Of a DNA stretch of 64,000 nucleotides, positions 15,166 through 28,154 are shown piece after piece (position 1 is the stretch's first letter; every line of letters begins with the position of its first letter). A program made the translations under genes and the position numbers. Origin of the DNA: Okapia johnstoni (Eukaryota > Chordata > Mammalia > Artiodactyla > Giraffidae). The stretch spans positions 118,616,213 to 118,680,212 of the forward strand of contig CM044310.1 in assembly GCA_024291935.2 (NCBI GenBank), given 5' to 3'. Under the pieces are notes generated by a model that was given only the letters and a program-made list of their open reading frames with translations, was not told where the DNA came from and did no database searches.

Positions 15166-15892
15166 ATCATCTCTGTGTATCTTTACAAGGGGTTTCCAAC
15201 CACTGTTAATCTTGTGCTTTCCTCTCTGTCCTGAGATCTCATCTCTGTTCAGTTTTGATACATTCCCATCCATTTGGGGTTTTGTTTTTGTTTTGTTTTG
15301 TTTGCTATTTTCACACCACTCATCACAATACGAGGCTCTTTCTCTTGCTCCAATATGGAGATGGTGTTTAGATCAGAAATAGAAAATCCTGCTTATCAGA
15401 ACAAAGAAATGTGAAGTTCTGCGGTTTTTCCAAAATCACAGCTCTTTGTTCAGCTGAGGAGTGAGAACAGTACAGGTAGGTCTGGAAAAATATTCCACAA
15501 ATTCTTCCACTGCTTTACCTCCTTCTAAATACACAGGGAAGAATGTAATATATGCACCCTTCCAAGAAATAGTGAGTCAAAAGTAAAGGACAGAAAACCG
15601 AAAACTGGATATCTTTTAAAATTTGGCATTCAGTTTTATACATAATTAACCTCTGGGAAAACCTCTGACGTAACATGAAATGGGCAGATCATTGGAAGAA
15701 ACGGTCATTTTAAATTCGTGATGCCACATCACGTCTGTGTCAACAGGGCTCTAAGATCATGTAATGAAAACAGGCCTCCCAAGAGACACATAGGGAAAAA
15801 TGCAAAATATTCAAGGGAAGATTCCAACATCCAAAGAGAAGCTATCCTCACCCAGGGAGAGCAGGTTCTTCTAGGTCTCCAGCATCATGTCC

Positions 15893-17207
<1,315 letters not shown>

Positions 17208-17321
17208 TCACCAATGGACCATGAGAAGAGTTCTTATCTTCATAAAATGTGAAAAGATGATGAGAGGGGTAAGGATTGATTCAGATATGTTCTGAAGGAG
17301 TTGTGTTAAGGTATTTGGAGG

Positions 17322-17530
17322 GCTTCCCTGGTGGCTCAGAAGGTAAAGAATCTACCTGCAGTACAGGAGACCTGGGTTCAATCCCTGGGTTAGGAAGATC
17401 TCCTGTAGAAGGGAATGGCTACTCACTCCAATATTCTTGCCTGGAGAATTCCATGGACAGCGGAACCGGTGGGCTCCAGTCCATGGGGTAACAAAGAGTT
17501 GAACACAACTAAGCAGAGAGACTAACACAC
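17322..17530 (+). mobile_element. Bov-tA SINE
   Basis: Full tRNA-derived head 'gggcttccctggtggctcag' followed by 'gggttcaatccctggg' and the Bov-A body to 'aacacaactaagcagag'. Confidence 0.93.
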
Positions 17531-17972
17531 ATTGTGTCCCTTAAATTCTTATGCATTTTCATAAAAGATTTTTATATCTTCCAATAAATATGTATTTTTC
17601 ACTTTTTGTGAAGAATCCATGACAAATATCTAATAACAAAAGGTTGTCTATGCAGAAGTGTCAGACACTATGTTCTACACATTCAGAGATATTTAATACC
17701 TAAATGAGTTACACTCTGAGTGGTGGCTTCAGAGATGACAAAGTGCAGCAGTGGCTTTCAAGAAAAATCAAAATCATCAATTATGATAATGACAGAGATA
17801 GCAATGACTGAAAGTGTTTGAATACTTTAAGTCAAGAAGCTAAGTAATGACACTTACGGCTCCAAGAAATCAAGAAAATTTTTGAACATCTTCATGAAAC
17901 TGAAAGTACAACATTCCAGAATTTATAACATGCAGTGAAGGCTATAATAAAAGAGAAGTCTCATGGCTAAGA

Positions 17973-18190
17973 AACTTCTCAGGTGGTTCAGTGGTAAACA
18001 ACATGGTTGCCAATGCAGGAGACCCAGGAGATTCAGGTTTGATCCCTGGGTTGGGAAGATCCCCTGAAGAAGGAAATGATGACTCACTTAAGTATTCTTT
18101 CTCAGGAAATCCCATGAACACAACAGCCGGATGGGCTACAGTCCATGGGATGCAAAGAGTCAGACGCCATAGAGCACACACACACGCATG
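17973..18190 (+). mobile_element. Bov-tA SINE
   Basis: Diverged head 'cttctcaggtggttcagtgg', then 'gggttgggaagatcccctg' and body to 'catagagcacacacacacg'. Confidence 0.85.
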
Positions 18191-18494
18191 TGGCTAAATG
18201 GTTACCACAAAAAGGAAAAAGACGTCCAATCAGGAAACTATTTTTACATCTCAAGGAAGGAGAAAGACAACAAACTAAATCGAGCGTTGGCAGAGCGAAA
18301 GAGTTAAATAAGAAAGATTCAGATCCTGTAAACCCACTCCTGGGCATTTATCTGAAGAAAACCATAATTCAAAAAGACAGTGCACCCTAATGTTCACTGC
18401 AGCACTATTTACAATAGGCAAGGCATGGAAACAATCTAAATGCCCAGCAACAGAGGAATGGATAAAGAAGATCTGGTACATATATACAAGAATA

Positions 18495-18673
18495 TTGTCA
18501 TGTCCAACTCTTTGCGATCCCACAGACTATATACTCCATGAAATTCTCCAGGCCAGAATACTGGAGTGGGTAGCCTTTCCCTTCTCCAGGGGATCTTCCC
18601 AACCCAGGGATCAAACCCAGGTCTCCTGCATTGCAGGCAGATTCTTTACCAACTGAGCTATCAGGGAAGCCCG
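18495..18673 (-). mobile_element. Bov-tA SINE inside L1
   Basis: Reverse-orientation Bov-tA from 'gtcatgtccaactctttgcg' to 'gctatcagggaagcccg', splitting the L1 ORF2 end at 'aagaatatt'. Confidence 0.88.
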
Positions 18674-19460
18674 AATGAAATACTAACTCCTGCATAAAAA
18701 AAAAAAAAAAAAAGAAAGAAAGAACGCCATTTGCAGCTACATGAATGGAACTAGTGATTATCATACTAAGTGAATAAGCCAGACAGAGAAAGACAAATTA
18801 TCACTTATATGTGAAATTAAAAAAAAATAAAGATCCAACTGAACTTACGTATGAAACAGAAACAGACCCAGAGACACAGAAAACAAACACAGAGGTGACC
18901 AAAGCAGAAGGTAGGAGGGATAAATCAGGATTTGGGATTAATACAGACACACTCCTAGGTATAAAACAGATACCCAACAAGGGCCTACTACACAGCACAG
19001 AGAACTATACTTCATAGTGTGTAATAACCTATAAGGGAAAAGGATGTGTCAAAGAATATATATAAATAAAACTGAATCACTTTGCTGTATACCGAAAATT
19101 AACTGAACATTGTAAATCAACATACTTCAATAAAAAAATTTCTAAGTAATAATACCTACAAATTACATATCATAAAATAAACAGGTAAATTTGTAGAAAC
19201 ATACTATCTAATTCTTAATCATAAAGCAAATAAAAATGTGAACCAAATTATAACTAGAAAGATTCAAGTAGTAATTAAAATTCTCAAACTAAGAAAAACC
19301 TCGAATCAGATGACATCTGTGAAATCATACTAATCCTTTACAAAAGAAGTACCTCTAATCCTGCTGAAAATATTACAAAGAGTAGAAGATGCAATACTGA
19401 CAAACTCACCATTACACTTTTAAGGCAAAACCGTATAACTCTGTAGACCAGTTATGTTGG

Positions 19461-20418
19461 AAACTAGGATATTTCCTCCTAACAAGTAGAAAAGTTTCAA
19501 TAAAGATTTTATTTTCCTTTTAAAAATTTTTTGAAATTACGAAAGTATGACAACACATTTACATGAGGCTTTGAAAATAGTTACAGACAGTTCCACTATA
19601 TATTGCAATTTTTTAAGTAGACAAATTAAGATTTTTAGTTGGAATTTCAATATTAAACTCTCAAAAATTAATAGAATGGACAGGAAAGTAGGATATAGTA
19701 GACCTGAAAAGAATTGTGAACCAACTCAACATAATGAAGACTTATACAATTTTCACACAACAGCAGGATACAAATTTTATTCAAGTTCCCATAGACTATT
19801 AACCAGGAGATACTGGAACACGACATAAAACAAGGTGCAAAATTTTCATGGCCTAAATAAAGGGTATTGAAATCATACAGGGCCGGTTCTCGTATTACTG
19901 TGAAACTATGTGAGAAATCAATACCAAAAGGTATTTGAAGAGAACCCACATATTTTCAAGTGCAATAAATAAATAAATAAATGCTTTTGTCAGCAGGTAC
20001 TTGCCTGTCCCGCTCCTGGCAATTCAGGGGTTGGGAACCTGGGTCTCCAAAGAGTTCCTGTAGGGCGGTAATTGGAGGCAGAACATTTCCTCCCATTACA
20101 ATAATCTAAGCATCTTAAGAAAACTAGAGATTTTTCTGGATTTCTCTCTGTACTGCAAACTAAAATAAGAAATACAAAACTATCCCTGGGGAAAACGTGC
20201 CATTTTACAGTGACATCCTGTTTAACAACTTTTCCTCTTTGTTCCTCATTCAGCTGGAAGGCCAGACTCCACATGGCTCAGTTCCAGAGACACAAGGTCA
20301 AAACCTACTGTCTGAGACTGGAGGACTAAGCTATGTGATAACTTCCGTCAGTACCTTGTTTTTTTTTTTTATTTTGAAATGGACAAATTTTATTAACCAT
20401 TGCTTTAAAAAGAGCAAT
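19461..20418. other. Unit 1 intron, no gene seen
   Basis: A/T-rich sequence with an (aaat)n run near 19963-19982 and a poly-T tract at 20360-20369. Open frames up to 94 codons show no domain. 20150-20345 weakly resembles 6400-6600. Confidence 0.4.
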
Positions 20419-20646
20419 TTTCGTTGATCAGTTGCTAAGTCGAATCTGACTCTTTGCAACTCCATGAACTGCAGCACCCCAGGCTTCCCTGTCCTTCACT
20501 ATCTCCCAGGGTTTTCTCAAACTTGTGTTCATTGAGTGGATAATGCCATCCAACCATCTCATCCTCTGTCGCCCTCTTCTCCTCCCCGCAATCTTTCCCA
20601 GCATCAGGGTCTTTTCCATTGAGTCTGCTCTTTGCATCATGTGGTC
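20419..20646 (-). mobile_element. BovB 3' end, short insertion
   Basis: Antisense BovB tail of 228 bp with a perfect 12-bp duplication 'aaaaagagcaat' at 20407-20418 and 20647-20658. Confidence 0.95.
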
Positions 20647-20753
20647 AAAAAGAGCAATACATCTTTAAACACTGATGAAAACTGCATTGTTCCTTTAGTA
20701 CACATTCTAAGCTTCTGCTCTCCACACAACAGGCCAATAGTTGAGAGACAAGT

Positions 20754-21058
20754 TGTTGGGGCAGGAATAACAACTTTATTCAGAAAATCAGCAAACCGAA
20801 AATATGGTGGACTTGTACCCTCAAAACCATCTTACCCAAGTTAGAACTCAGTCCCCTTTTATACTAAAAGAGGAGGGAGTAAAGTCAAGTCAAATTCCTT
20901 TGAACCTAAGGAATCAAACGGTTAAGTAACAGAGCATAAAAGTCCATCAATTAGAGTTCCCTGAGCAACCTCAAATAACATCAGGGAATTTGAAGGGCAA
21001 TGGAAGGCCATAAAAGGTCATTGCATAGGGTCACTCCTCAACCCCCCCCCCACAGTAT
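20754..21058 (-). mobile_element. Possible LTR, minus orientation
   Basis: Starts 'tgttggggcagg' and contains 'aacaactttattcag', the antisense of an AATAAA signal near the end of an LTR. Further text ('ggaatcaaacggttaag', a C run at 21041-21051) fits an old LTR of the ERVL/MaLR kind, but the family was not identified and no duplication was found. Confidence 0.4.
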
Positions 21059-21384
21059 CAGTAATCTTGTTACTATTTAAATCACTTATGTGCTGGCGTA
21101 GAAAAAATTTAAGGCTACATAATAAATTTAAGATATAATTTCAACTGTTAAAAAGTACAAAGCTTATTTTTGAGATGATGTTCTGTAATAAAACCATGGA
21201 GCTGCACATCCATGCTCACACACATGCACGTGTAAATACACAATTGACTGAAATGAAGAGTTGCCTCTGACACATTTTAAAATCACTTTCTCATTATCAC
21301 TTTTAGCCGTATGTATTGCAGCATCTCTGGGGCCATGAAAATGAATCGACTGTACTTAAGTTTGTCAATGTTACATTTTTTTTA

Positions 21385-22215
21385 AAGCTTGTTTATTTAT
21401 TTAGGTCTTTGTTACCATGTGTGGCTTTTTCTAGTTGCAATGAGCAGGAGATACTCGGTACTTTTGGTGAGTGGGCTTCTCACTGCCATGGCATCTCTTG
21501 TTACAGAGAACAGGTTGTAGGTGTGTCAGGGGACGTTCAGCTTTAAGGGATCCAACATGTTATTTTCTTCTTTTGTGTGCTATTTCTCAAGGACTCTCTA
21601 TTCCTTATCGGTTCCTGGAAAACAGGAAGGAGCAGAGCTGCGCGCAGTTCTCAGGACTGAGATCCTGAGACAGGGCCCCTGCTTGGATTCCTTTCAGTGA
21701 CTCCCTTCAGAGACCTTTTACTTAAAGGTAATCTATTCAGTTATGCCCTCTTACTCAGGATATGGAATGCTTTCCGGCCCTTTGAAGATTGTTATTTGCT
21801 TGGCTTTGTTTTTGTTCGATTTTTTTTTTTACTGCCTAAAGCTGCCTTGTATGAAGATATAAAAACATGCATTTCTGCAAATAAAGCACCCTTGTTTCAC
21901 TCGAGACTTGGGTCCCCTGCGTCCCTCTTCTCGTCGACTCCAGTCCCCAGGTCCCGGTCTGTAAAAGACCATAACATAGGTGAACTGCAGGTGCAAGGCT
22001 TCTGTAGTTGCAACACATGGGGTCTGTAGTTTTGGCTCACAGGCTCTCGAGCATGGGCTCAGTAGTTGTGTGGTTGGGCTTAGTTACTGCCGGGCATGTG
22101 GAATCTTCTCGGACCAGGGAGCTCAAACCCATATCCCCTGCACTGGCAGGCACATTCTTATCCACTGTACCAACAGGGAAGTCTCAACTCAAATACTATA
22201 TTGGTTAAAAAAAAA
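21385..22215 (-). mobile_element. CHR-type SINE split by an LTR
   Basis: Antisense copy of the longer tRNA-Glu-derived CHR SINE: 'gcttgtttatttatttagg' tail near 21388, the 'tctgtagttgcaacacatgg' and 'gtagttttggctcacagg' segments, and a tRNA-like head ending 'ccaacagggaagtctc' near 22184. A 453-bp LTR interrupts it at 21524-21976. Confidence 0.8.
21524..21976 (+). mobile_element. Solo LTR (ERVK-like) inside a CHR SINE
   Basis: TG...CA element of 453 bp with a perfect 6-bp duplication 'taggtg' at 21518-21523 and 21977-21982. Near the 3' side it has 'gatataaaaac' and AATAAA (21880-21885) followed by a U5-like 'gcacccttgtttcactcg'. No viral genes adjoin it. Confidence 0.9.
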
Positions 22216-22374
22216 GAAAAAGTAGTATACATATAAAAAACATATATAGAATACTTTGAGTCCAATCTCTATAAAATACCTATATTCAAAAATAATATGA
22301 AGGCATCTCTCCTGGCGCAATGGTAAAGAAGCCACCCGCAAATGCAGAAGACATGGGTTCTGCTCCAGGAAGTG
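22216..22374 (+). mobile_element. Partial tRNA-derived SINE head
   Basis: From about 22297 the text 'ggcatctctcctggcgcaatggtaaag' then 'gcaaatgcagaagacatggg' resembles a diverged CHR/Bov-tA head cut off near 22375, where the paralogous segment shared with unit 2 begins. Confidence 0.5.
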
Positions 22375-22900
22375 CCTGACTGCACAGGACGGTGCCCAGG
22401 GGAGCCTCCTCACAAGGGTCAGGTCAGCGGGTCATGGGGAGACGGGATCTAAGTGGAGACGACAGGACCTGAGGAAAGGCCTCGGGTGAGTGTGCGTGTA
22501 TAGGAGTCAGACAGGATATTCCAGAGTCAGACACAATTAGCGAGTCCAGAGAAGGGCATTTCAGGAAGGACAGACTGAATATGACCTTACCTGAGAAAGA
22601 GCCATGCCTGACTCCTTTTCTTTCCTCTTCCTCATCATCAAGTGTACCTCAGTCAACACAAGTCTTCAGAGGTCTATCATCAAAGTGGAAAACATGTTGT
22701 TTAATGCTTATAGTCAACACACCCCCTTCCTGAGCCCCAACCACACACACAGGGAAGCCCTCACTGTGTGGAACAGACATTCCCCTGTGGCCATGGTCTC
22801 AGGAGGGACTCAGGACACTCAACTCCCGCAGAGAGACCAACACGGGACTTTCCCACACTTTCGCTCGGATCACACTCCCCTCCTGGTGAGGCCTCATGCA
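22375..22900 (-). repeat. Initiator-exon segment, unit 1 copy
   Basis: Aligns with 33775-34310: 'acggtgcccaggggagcc', 'acgggatctaag', 'gagaagggcatttca', 'tgtggaacagacattcc'/'tgtggaacagacagtcc' and the initiator exon. Only units 1 and 2 retain this block. Confidence 0.85.
22591..22605 (-). pseudogene. KZNF unit 1 initiator exon (MALSQ)
   Basis: On the minus strand, ATG at 22603-22605 begins five codons reading MALSQ and is followed at once by a GTAAGG donor (22585-22590). A short first coding exon ending in phase 0, then a KRAB exon beginning Gly, is the known layout of KZNF genes such as human ZNF160 (MALTQ-type start). The 5' boundary of the exon was not determined. The exon itself looks intact; it is called pseudogene only because its KRAB and finger exons are broken. 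Confidence 0.75.
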
Positions 22901-22924
22901 CAGTGTATACTTATCACGCATGAT

Positions 22925-23358
22925 GTGACCATTTGACAGATGTATACACTGTGAAATATTTATCACAATCCAGTAATCAACACATCCATCAACTCCCAGT
23001 TTCCGTGTTTTTTATGGTGACAATGCTGAAGATTTACTCTACTGGCAAATTTAAAGTATGTGGTAACATAGAATAATTTACTACAGTTAGAATCCTGCAC
23101 ATAGCTCCCCAGAACTTACTCATTTTACAACTCAAAAGTTCATACCTTAACATCTCCCATCTTCCCCAACTCCCAGATCCAGAAAACCACCATCCTATTG
23201 GTTGTTACTGACTTTCACTTTAGTAGATTCTACACGTGAGTGAGATCATACAATAGCTGTCTTTCTCTGCCTTAGTTCACTTAGCATAATGTTATCTACA
23301 TTCATCTAGGTTATCCTAAGTGACAAAAATCTTCATTTTTTTATGGCTCAATAATATG
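22925..23358 (-). mobile_element. Old L1 3'-UTR fragment
   Basis: Parallels 35765-36400 (for example 'agtgacaaaaatct' and 'ttcacttagcataatgttatctacattcat'). The phrase order matches the antisense 3' UTR of older mammalian L1M elements. It is cut at its right end by a BovB copy. Confidence 0.7.
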
Positions 23359-24390
23359 TCATCTACTATTCCTTCATTGACTATTCTAAAGCCTTTGACT
23401 GTGTGGATCTCAACACACTGTGGGAATTTATTAGAGATGGGAGTACCAGACTACCTTACCTGTCTCCTGAGAAACCTGTATGCAGATCAAGAAGCAACAG
23501 AACTAGAAATGGAAAAACTGGCTGGTTTAAAATTAGGAAAGAAGTATGTTGTCACTTGGCTTATTTAACTTATATACAGAGTGCATCATGAGAAATGCTG
23601 GGCTGGATGAATCAAAAGCTAGAGTCAAGACTTCTGAGAGAAATATCAACAACCTCAGATATGCAGATGATACCACCCTAATGGCAGAAAGTGAAGAGGA
23701 ACTAAAGAGCCTCAAGATGAGGGTAAAAAGAGGAGAGTGAAAACCCTGGCTTAAAACTCAACGTTCAAAAAACTACGATCGTGGCATCTGATCCCATCAA
23801 TTCATGGCAAATAGATGGGTAAAAAGTTGAAACAGTGGCAGATTTTATTTTCTTAGGCTCCCAAGTCACTGTAGATGGTGACTGCAGCCTATGACAAACC
23901 TAGACAGCAGATTTACAAGCAGAGACATTACTTTGGTGACAAAGGTATGTGTAGACAAAGCTGTGGGTTTTCCAGTAGTCATGTACAGATGTGGAAATTG
24001 TACCATAAAGAAGGCTGAGCACCAAAGAATTGATGCTTTTGAAATGTGCTAGAGAAGACTCTTGAAGAGTCCCTTGGACTGCAAGATCAAACCAGTCAAT
24101 CCTAAAGGAAATCAACCTTGAATATTCATTGGAAAGACTGATGCTGAAGCTGAAACTCCAATAGTTTGGCCACCTGATGAGAAGAGCTAACTGACTGGAA
24201 AAGACCCTGATGCTAGAAAAGATTGAAGGAAAAAGGAAAGGAGACAGAGAGGATGAGATGCTTAGATAGCATCACTCACTCAATGGACGTGAATTTGAGC
24301 AAACTACGGGAGATAATGGAGGACAGAGGAGTCTAGCGTGCTGCAGTCCATGGGGTCGCAGAGTTAGACACAACTTAGCAACTGAAGAAC
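23359..24390 (+). mobile_element. BovB LINE, 5'-truncated
   Basis: Contains the reverse-transcriptase region in pieces: motif-A-like 'FDCVD' near 23397 and the catalytic YADD box ('tatgcagatgatacc', 23659-23673), then the BovB 3' end to 'caacttagcaactgaag'. Indels and stops split the frame into fragments of about 80 codons. Dead copy. Confidence 0.92.
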
Positions 24391-24955
24391 AAAAAGCAGC
24401 TTGCAGAATTTTATTTCTCCAAACAACTATTGAATTCTAGCCCCCGGGGAATAAAAGATCAGTCTAACCACTGGATTGCTAGAGCATTATCTAGGTGATT
24501 TATTTATAAGATATAAAGATTTAGTCATGGAGAGGAGTAATGTATTACTCATACCCTATTTAGCAAAAAAGTTCTCATGGCCTTGCCTAGCTGCACGGTG
24601 GCTGTGAAATTAAGAATACACATTGCTATGTATTTGAAGCTATCAAAGGAATGAAGAAAGTCATTGCACTGTAGTGATCTTCACTGTGAATTTATATGTG
24701 GATATAAAAATGAATGGAAAAACTGAAAATAGCAAGAAAAAACTACTTCATGTCTTTGAGACAAACTTAAGTTCAAATATTGAAATAATAATTAAAATAA
24801 TTTCACAACTATAAACCTTTTGTATATCCCTCAGGTTCAGGCAGGGTGGTATGAATGACATCATAAAATGGATTTTTTTCATTTACCTATTTTGATGCTA
24901 GAATCAGAATATTTATATTAAAACTTAGGGACTCATTTTAGCTTGTTAAGATTCG
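24391..24955. other. No gene seen
   Basis: A/T-rich sequence with no open frame of note and no repeat recognised. Confidence 0.5.
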
Positions 24956-24965
24956 GAAAAAATCT

Positions 24966-25243
24966 GCTGCTGCTGCTGCTAAGTCGCTTCAGTCATGTCT
25001 GACTCTGTGCGACCCCATAGACGGCAGCCCACCAGGCTCCGCCGTCCCTGGGATTCACCAGGCAAGAACACTGGAATGGGTTGCCATTTCCTTCTCCAGT
25101 GCATGAAAGGGAAAAGTGAAAGTGAAGTCTCTCAGTCGTGTCCAGCTCTTAGCGACCCCATGGACTGTAGCCTACCAGGCTCCTCCGTCCATGGGATTTT
25201 CCAGGCAAGAGTACTGGAGTGGGGTGCCATTGCCATCTCCGCA
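24966..25243 (-). mobile_element. Bov-A2 SINE
   Basis: Reverse-orientation dimer of 278 bp starting with a (ctg)n run. Perfect 10-bp duplication 'gaaaaaatct' at 24956-24965 and 25244-25253. Little divergence between its two monomers suggests a young copy. Confidence 0.95.
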
Positions 25244-25426
25244 GAAAAAATCTAAAGGGAAACAAATCTGTGAGTTAAAAAAAACACAAAGGCCTCATTT
25301 AATTTTAAACTCTCATTTGGGACAAGGAAGAGACTGGTCATGGGTTACGTGGGGTATTTTACACTGAGGATAAAGACAGTGAGTTGGTATATCTCTTTCA
25401 ACAGTTTTCCTTGACTACCTTGTTAT

Positions 25427-25625
25427 TTGGGGCTTCCAAGATGGCTCAATGGAATCTGCCTGCCAATGCAGGAGACACAGGTTTGATCCTTGGATCGGTA
25501 AGATCTCCAAGAGAAGGAAATGGCAACTCACTCGAGTGTTCTTTCCTGGGAGATCCCATGGACAGAAGAGCCTGAGGCTATAGTGCATGGGGTCACTGTA
25601 GGACATTGCTTAACGACTGAACAAA
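25427..25625 (+). mobile_element. Bov-tA SINE
   Basis: 'ggggcttccaagatggctca' head, 'aagagaaggaaatggcaactc' body, ending near 'ttgcttaacgactgaac'. Confidence 0.88.
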
Positions 25626-26254
25626 TTCTCCATGGTGGGTGGTGAAATTTCAAGTTATCTGTCAAATAAGAGAAAAACTCATGAAAATTGATCTTTTCAA
25701 ACAATTTTACTGAGTGCTCCAACACAAAAAAGGTGTTTTTGTCCTTACTTGTGACATTGTTTTATTTCTTAAATATTTTATATGCCTGCTATATTCTTTT
25801 TTTCTCTTCATGTAAATCAAGGAACACAAAAAGGACATGAAGAGATCTGTTTATAAGGTGAACATTCACTGATGCATGGCAAGGTTCACCCGGTGTTCAA
25901 AAGACAAGACGGGCCCGAGATGCTGTCACTGCCTCCAGGACACCAAATCCACACTCCACTGTAGTGTCTCCCCTCTTAGACTCGGGACCAGACGGACACT
26001 AGTGAAATAATCTTCAGGGTGAGACTCTGGCTGCATTCTCCCCCACCCTGAAATAGGAAATCAGCCCTGAAGCAATGCCCTTTTTTTTTTTGTTTGGAGA
26101 TAACATTCTTGTCCCTTCCACTCTCTACCTGTGAAAGCTTTCCCTTTTGTATCACTCCTTTGGCCACCTCTATTAACTAGACAGGATGTTTCCAGATGCA
26201 TGAATCATAGATAGTCAATTATCTTTAAATTTACTAAGTTAAACTTTTGTACTT
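25626..26254. other. No gene seen
   Basis: Unique-looking sequence with a poly-T tract at 26081-26090. No coding frame or named repeat. Confidence 0.5.
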
Positions 26255-26390
26255 TTTTTCCCCTTTGGCCCTGCCTGGCATCTTGTGGAATCTTACTTCC
26301 CTGACCATGGATCAAATCCATGGCCTCTGTGGGGAAGCATGGAGTTCTAACCAGTGGGTCGCTGGGGATTTCCCCAAGTTTTGCACAAAA
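26255..26390 (-). mobile_element. Short tRNA-derived SINE
   Basis: Antisense copy with a poly-T tail side and 'ttccctgaccatggatcaaat' (the B-box region), ending 'gtcgctggggatttcccc'. It matches the short SINE type at 33252-33379 and 54066-54220. Confidence 0.7.
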
Positions 26391-26610
26391 TACACTGAAA
26401 ATTCTTTGCTCCACTATTTTCATTACAGCCATCTGAAGTGTGTGGAGAAGTAACTCAAGAAAGGGTGTGGAGAGTAACTCAAGTGCAAATTATGAACATG
26501 TAATCCCCAAACTGCATGTTGTTTGGTTCCATCATGGAAAGAAATCATCATAGATTCTTTCAACGCTAAGAGCCAAATGCTGCATTTTCAGCTTCTGTTA
26601 CAAAGTACTG

Positions 26611-26820
26611 GCTTCCCTGGTGGCTCAAACAGTAAAGAATCCACCTGCAATGCAGGAGACCCAGGTTTGACCCCTGGGTTGGGAACATCCCCTCAAGAAA
26701 TGGCAATCCACTCCAATATTCTTCCCTGGAGAATTCCACGGATAGAGGATCCTGGTGGGTTACAGTTCATGGGGTCGCAAAGAGTTGGGCATGACTAAGC
26801 TACTAACACTTTTCACTTTC
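26611..26820 (+). mobile_element. Bov-tA SINE
   Basis: Full-length copy from 'gcttccctggtggctcaaac' to 'aacacttttcactttc'. Imperfect duplication 'acaaagtactg' (26600-26610) and 'acaaagcactg' (26821-26831). Confidence 0.93.
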
Positions 26821-26831
26821 ACAAAGCACTG

Positions 26832-27123
26832 AGGTGGGATAAAACTGTAGTGGGAGGAACATAATTCATCCAGGGTTGTGACAAAAGTGACTAAATTTTA
26901 TTAATCAAGACAGGAGACCCATGATACATTCTGAATAAAAAAGTAGCAAATGGTAATGGCAAAAGTTAAATGTGAACTATACACATATACATACTATTTG
27001 ACTTTTTCTGATTAAAATCCACTCAGAAAACTGCTCTCTTGATGGTCAGATGGTATGGCACCCTGTCCAAAAACACACTGTGATCTATGTATGGAAGGGT
27101 ACCCTGAATATAGTGAGCATGAT
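26832..27123. other. No gene seen
   Basis: Short unique interval between two SINEs with no coding signal. Confidence 0.5.
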
Positions 27124-27135
27124 AAATCATGTCAT

Positions 27136-27407
27136 GCTGCTGCTGCTAAGTCGCCTCAGTTGTGTCCGACTCCGTGCGACCCCACAGATGGCAGCCCACC
27201 AGGCTCCACCGTCCCCGGGACTCTCCAGGCAAGAACACCAGAGTGGGTTGCCATTTCCTTCTCCAGTGCATGAAAGGGAAAAGTTAAAGTGAAGTCGCTC
27301 AGTCGTGTCCGACTCTTAGCGACCCCATGGACTGCAGCCCACTAGGCTCCTCCGTCCAGGGGATTTTCCAGGCAAGAGTACTGGACTGGGGTGCTATTGC
27401 CTTCTCC
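27136..27407 (-). mobile_element. Bov-A2 SINE
   Basis: 272-bp reverse-orientation dimer with a perfect 12-bp duplication 'aaatcatgtcat' at 27124-27135 and 27408-27419. Confidence 0.96.
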
Positions 27408-27419
27408 AAATCATGTCAT

Positions 27420-27829
27420 AGTTTTACATTATTCTCTGCCTGTTCCTGATGCTAATTCATACACCACTGAATTTGATAATTCTGTGTCCCCATTATCCAA
27501 GGAAAGATGGATATGAATTAACTACACCTAATGAAGTCAACCCCTTCATCTCACTGATTGCTTTTCAGAGACCATCATGAAAAACCTGTAAGAAAGCTAT
27601 AAAATAAAACAAAACACTTTTGAAACTTCTGCAGGAAAGTCATAAATAGTAATGTCATCTTCTTAAGAAAACTCAAGTAATTAAATACTTTACACACTGA
27701 AGATAATGGGCTATTTCTACATATGTCTTAAGTTTCAACATATTTAACATACATATGCTATAACTTTCAATATATTTAATATAATTTTTCTACACTATGT
27801 AATACCGCAGACTGAGGTCAGAGAACTAA
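27420..27829. other. No gene seen
   Basis: A/T-rich interval downstream of the unit 2 finger remnants; no coding signal. Confidence 0.5.
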
Positions 27830-28150
27830 AGATTTATTTGTTCCTAATATGAATTGTCTTATGTGTAGTCTGCTGTAAGAACTGGTCCAAAAGTTTGACA
27901 AATTCATTACACTTGAAAGGATTCTCAAAAATACGAATTTCTTGGTGAATCTTAAAAACATACGGTTTCTTAAAGTTGTTTTGACATTCAGTATATCTGC
28001 ACAGTTTCTGACCTGCGTGAATTACTTCATTATGCACAAGGTCTGAATATTTGATGAAAAGCAATACAACATTTATTACCTGTGCAAGCCTGCTCTCCAA
28101 TATAAATCCTCTCATGTTCCACAGTTTTAATCTTTGGGTAAAGCTTTAGC
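27830..28150 (-). pseudogene. KZNF unit 2 finger remnant, distal part
   Basis: A 93-codon minus frame (27834-28115) keeps scraps of finger consensus: CRYTECQNNFKKPYVFKIHQE then NPFKCNEFVKLL, with most zinc-binding pairs broken. It is the distal part of the unit 2 finger region, cut from 30475-32527 by an L1 insertion. Confidence 0.65.
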
Positions 28151-28154
28151 GTAT

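Larger units (their letters stand above)
17780..19460 (+). mobile_element. Rearranged old L1 fragments with SINE insertions
   Basis: Pieces of a plus-strand L1 are scattered here. 'ctgaaagtacaacattccag' near 17898 is ORF2-like. The segment 18300-18485 encodes the ORF2 C-terminal region (NPLLGIYLKKT, 'gcactatttacaataggc'). The part at 18710-19140 is the end of ORF2 plus 3' UTR, ending near 'cttcaataaaaaaattt'. The piece at 19260-19410 resembles an earlier ORF2 region. A poly-A/GAAA run at 18697-18724 and two Bov-tA copies interrupt it. No intact frame. Confidence 0.7.

Noticed and set aside
17322..17400. tRNA-like A and B box sequences in many places
   Set aside because: They are heads of tRNA-Glu-derived SINEs, not tRNA genes; acceptor stem pairing is missing and SINE bodies follow.
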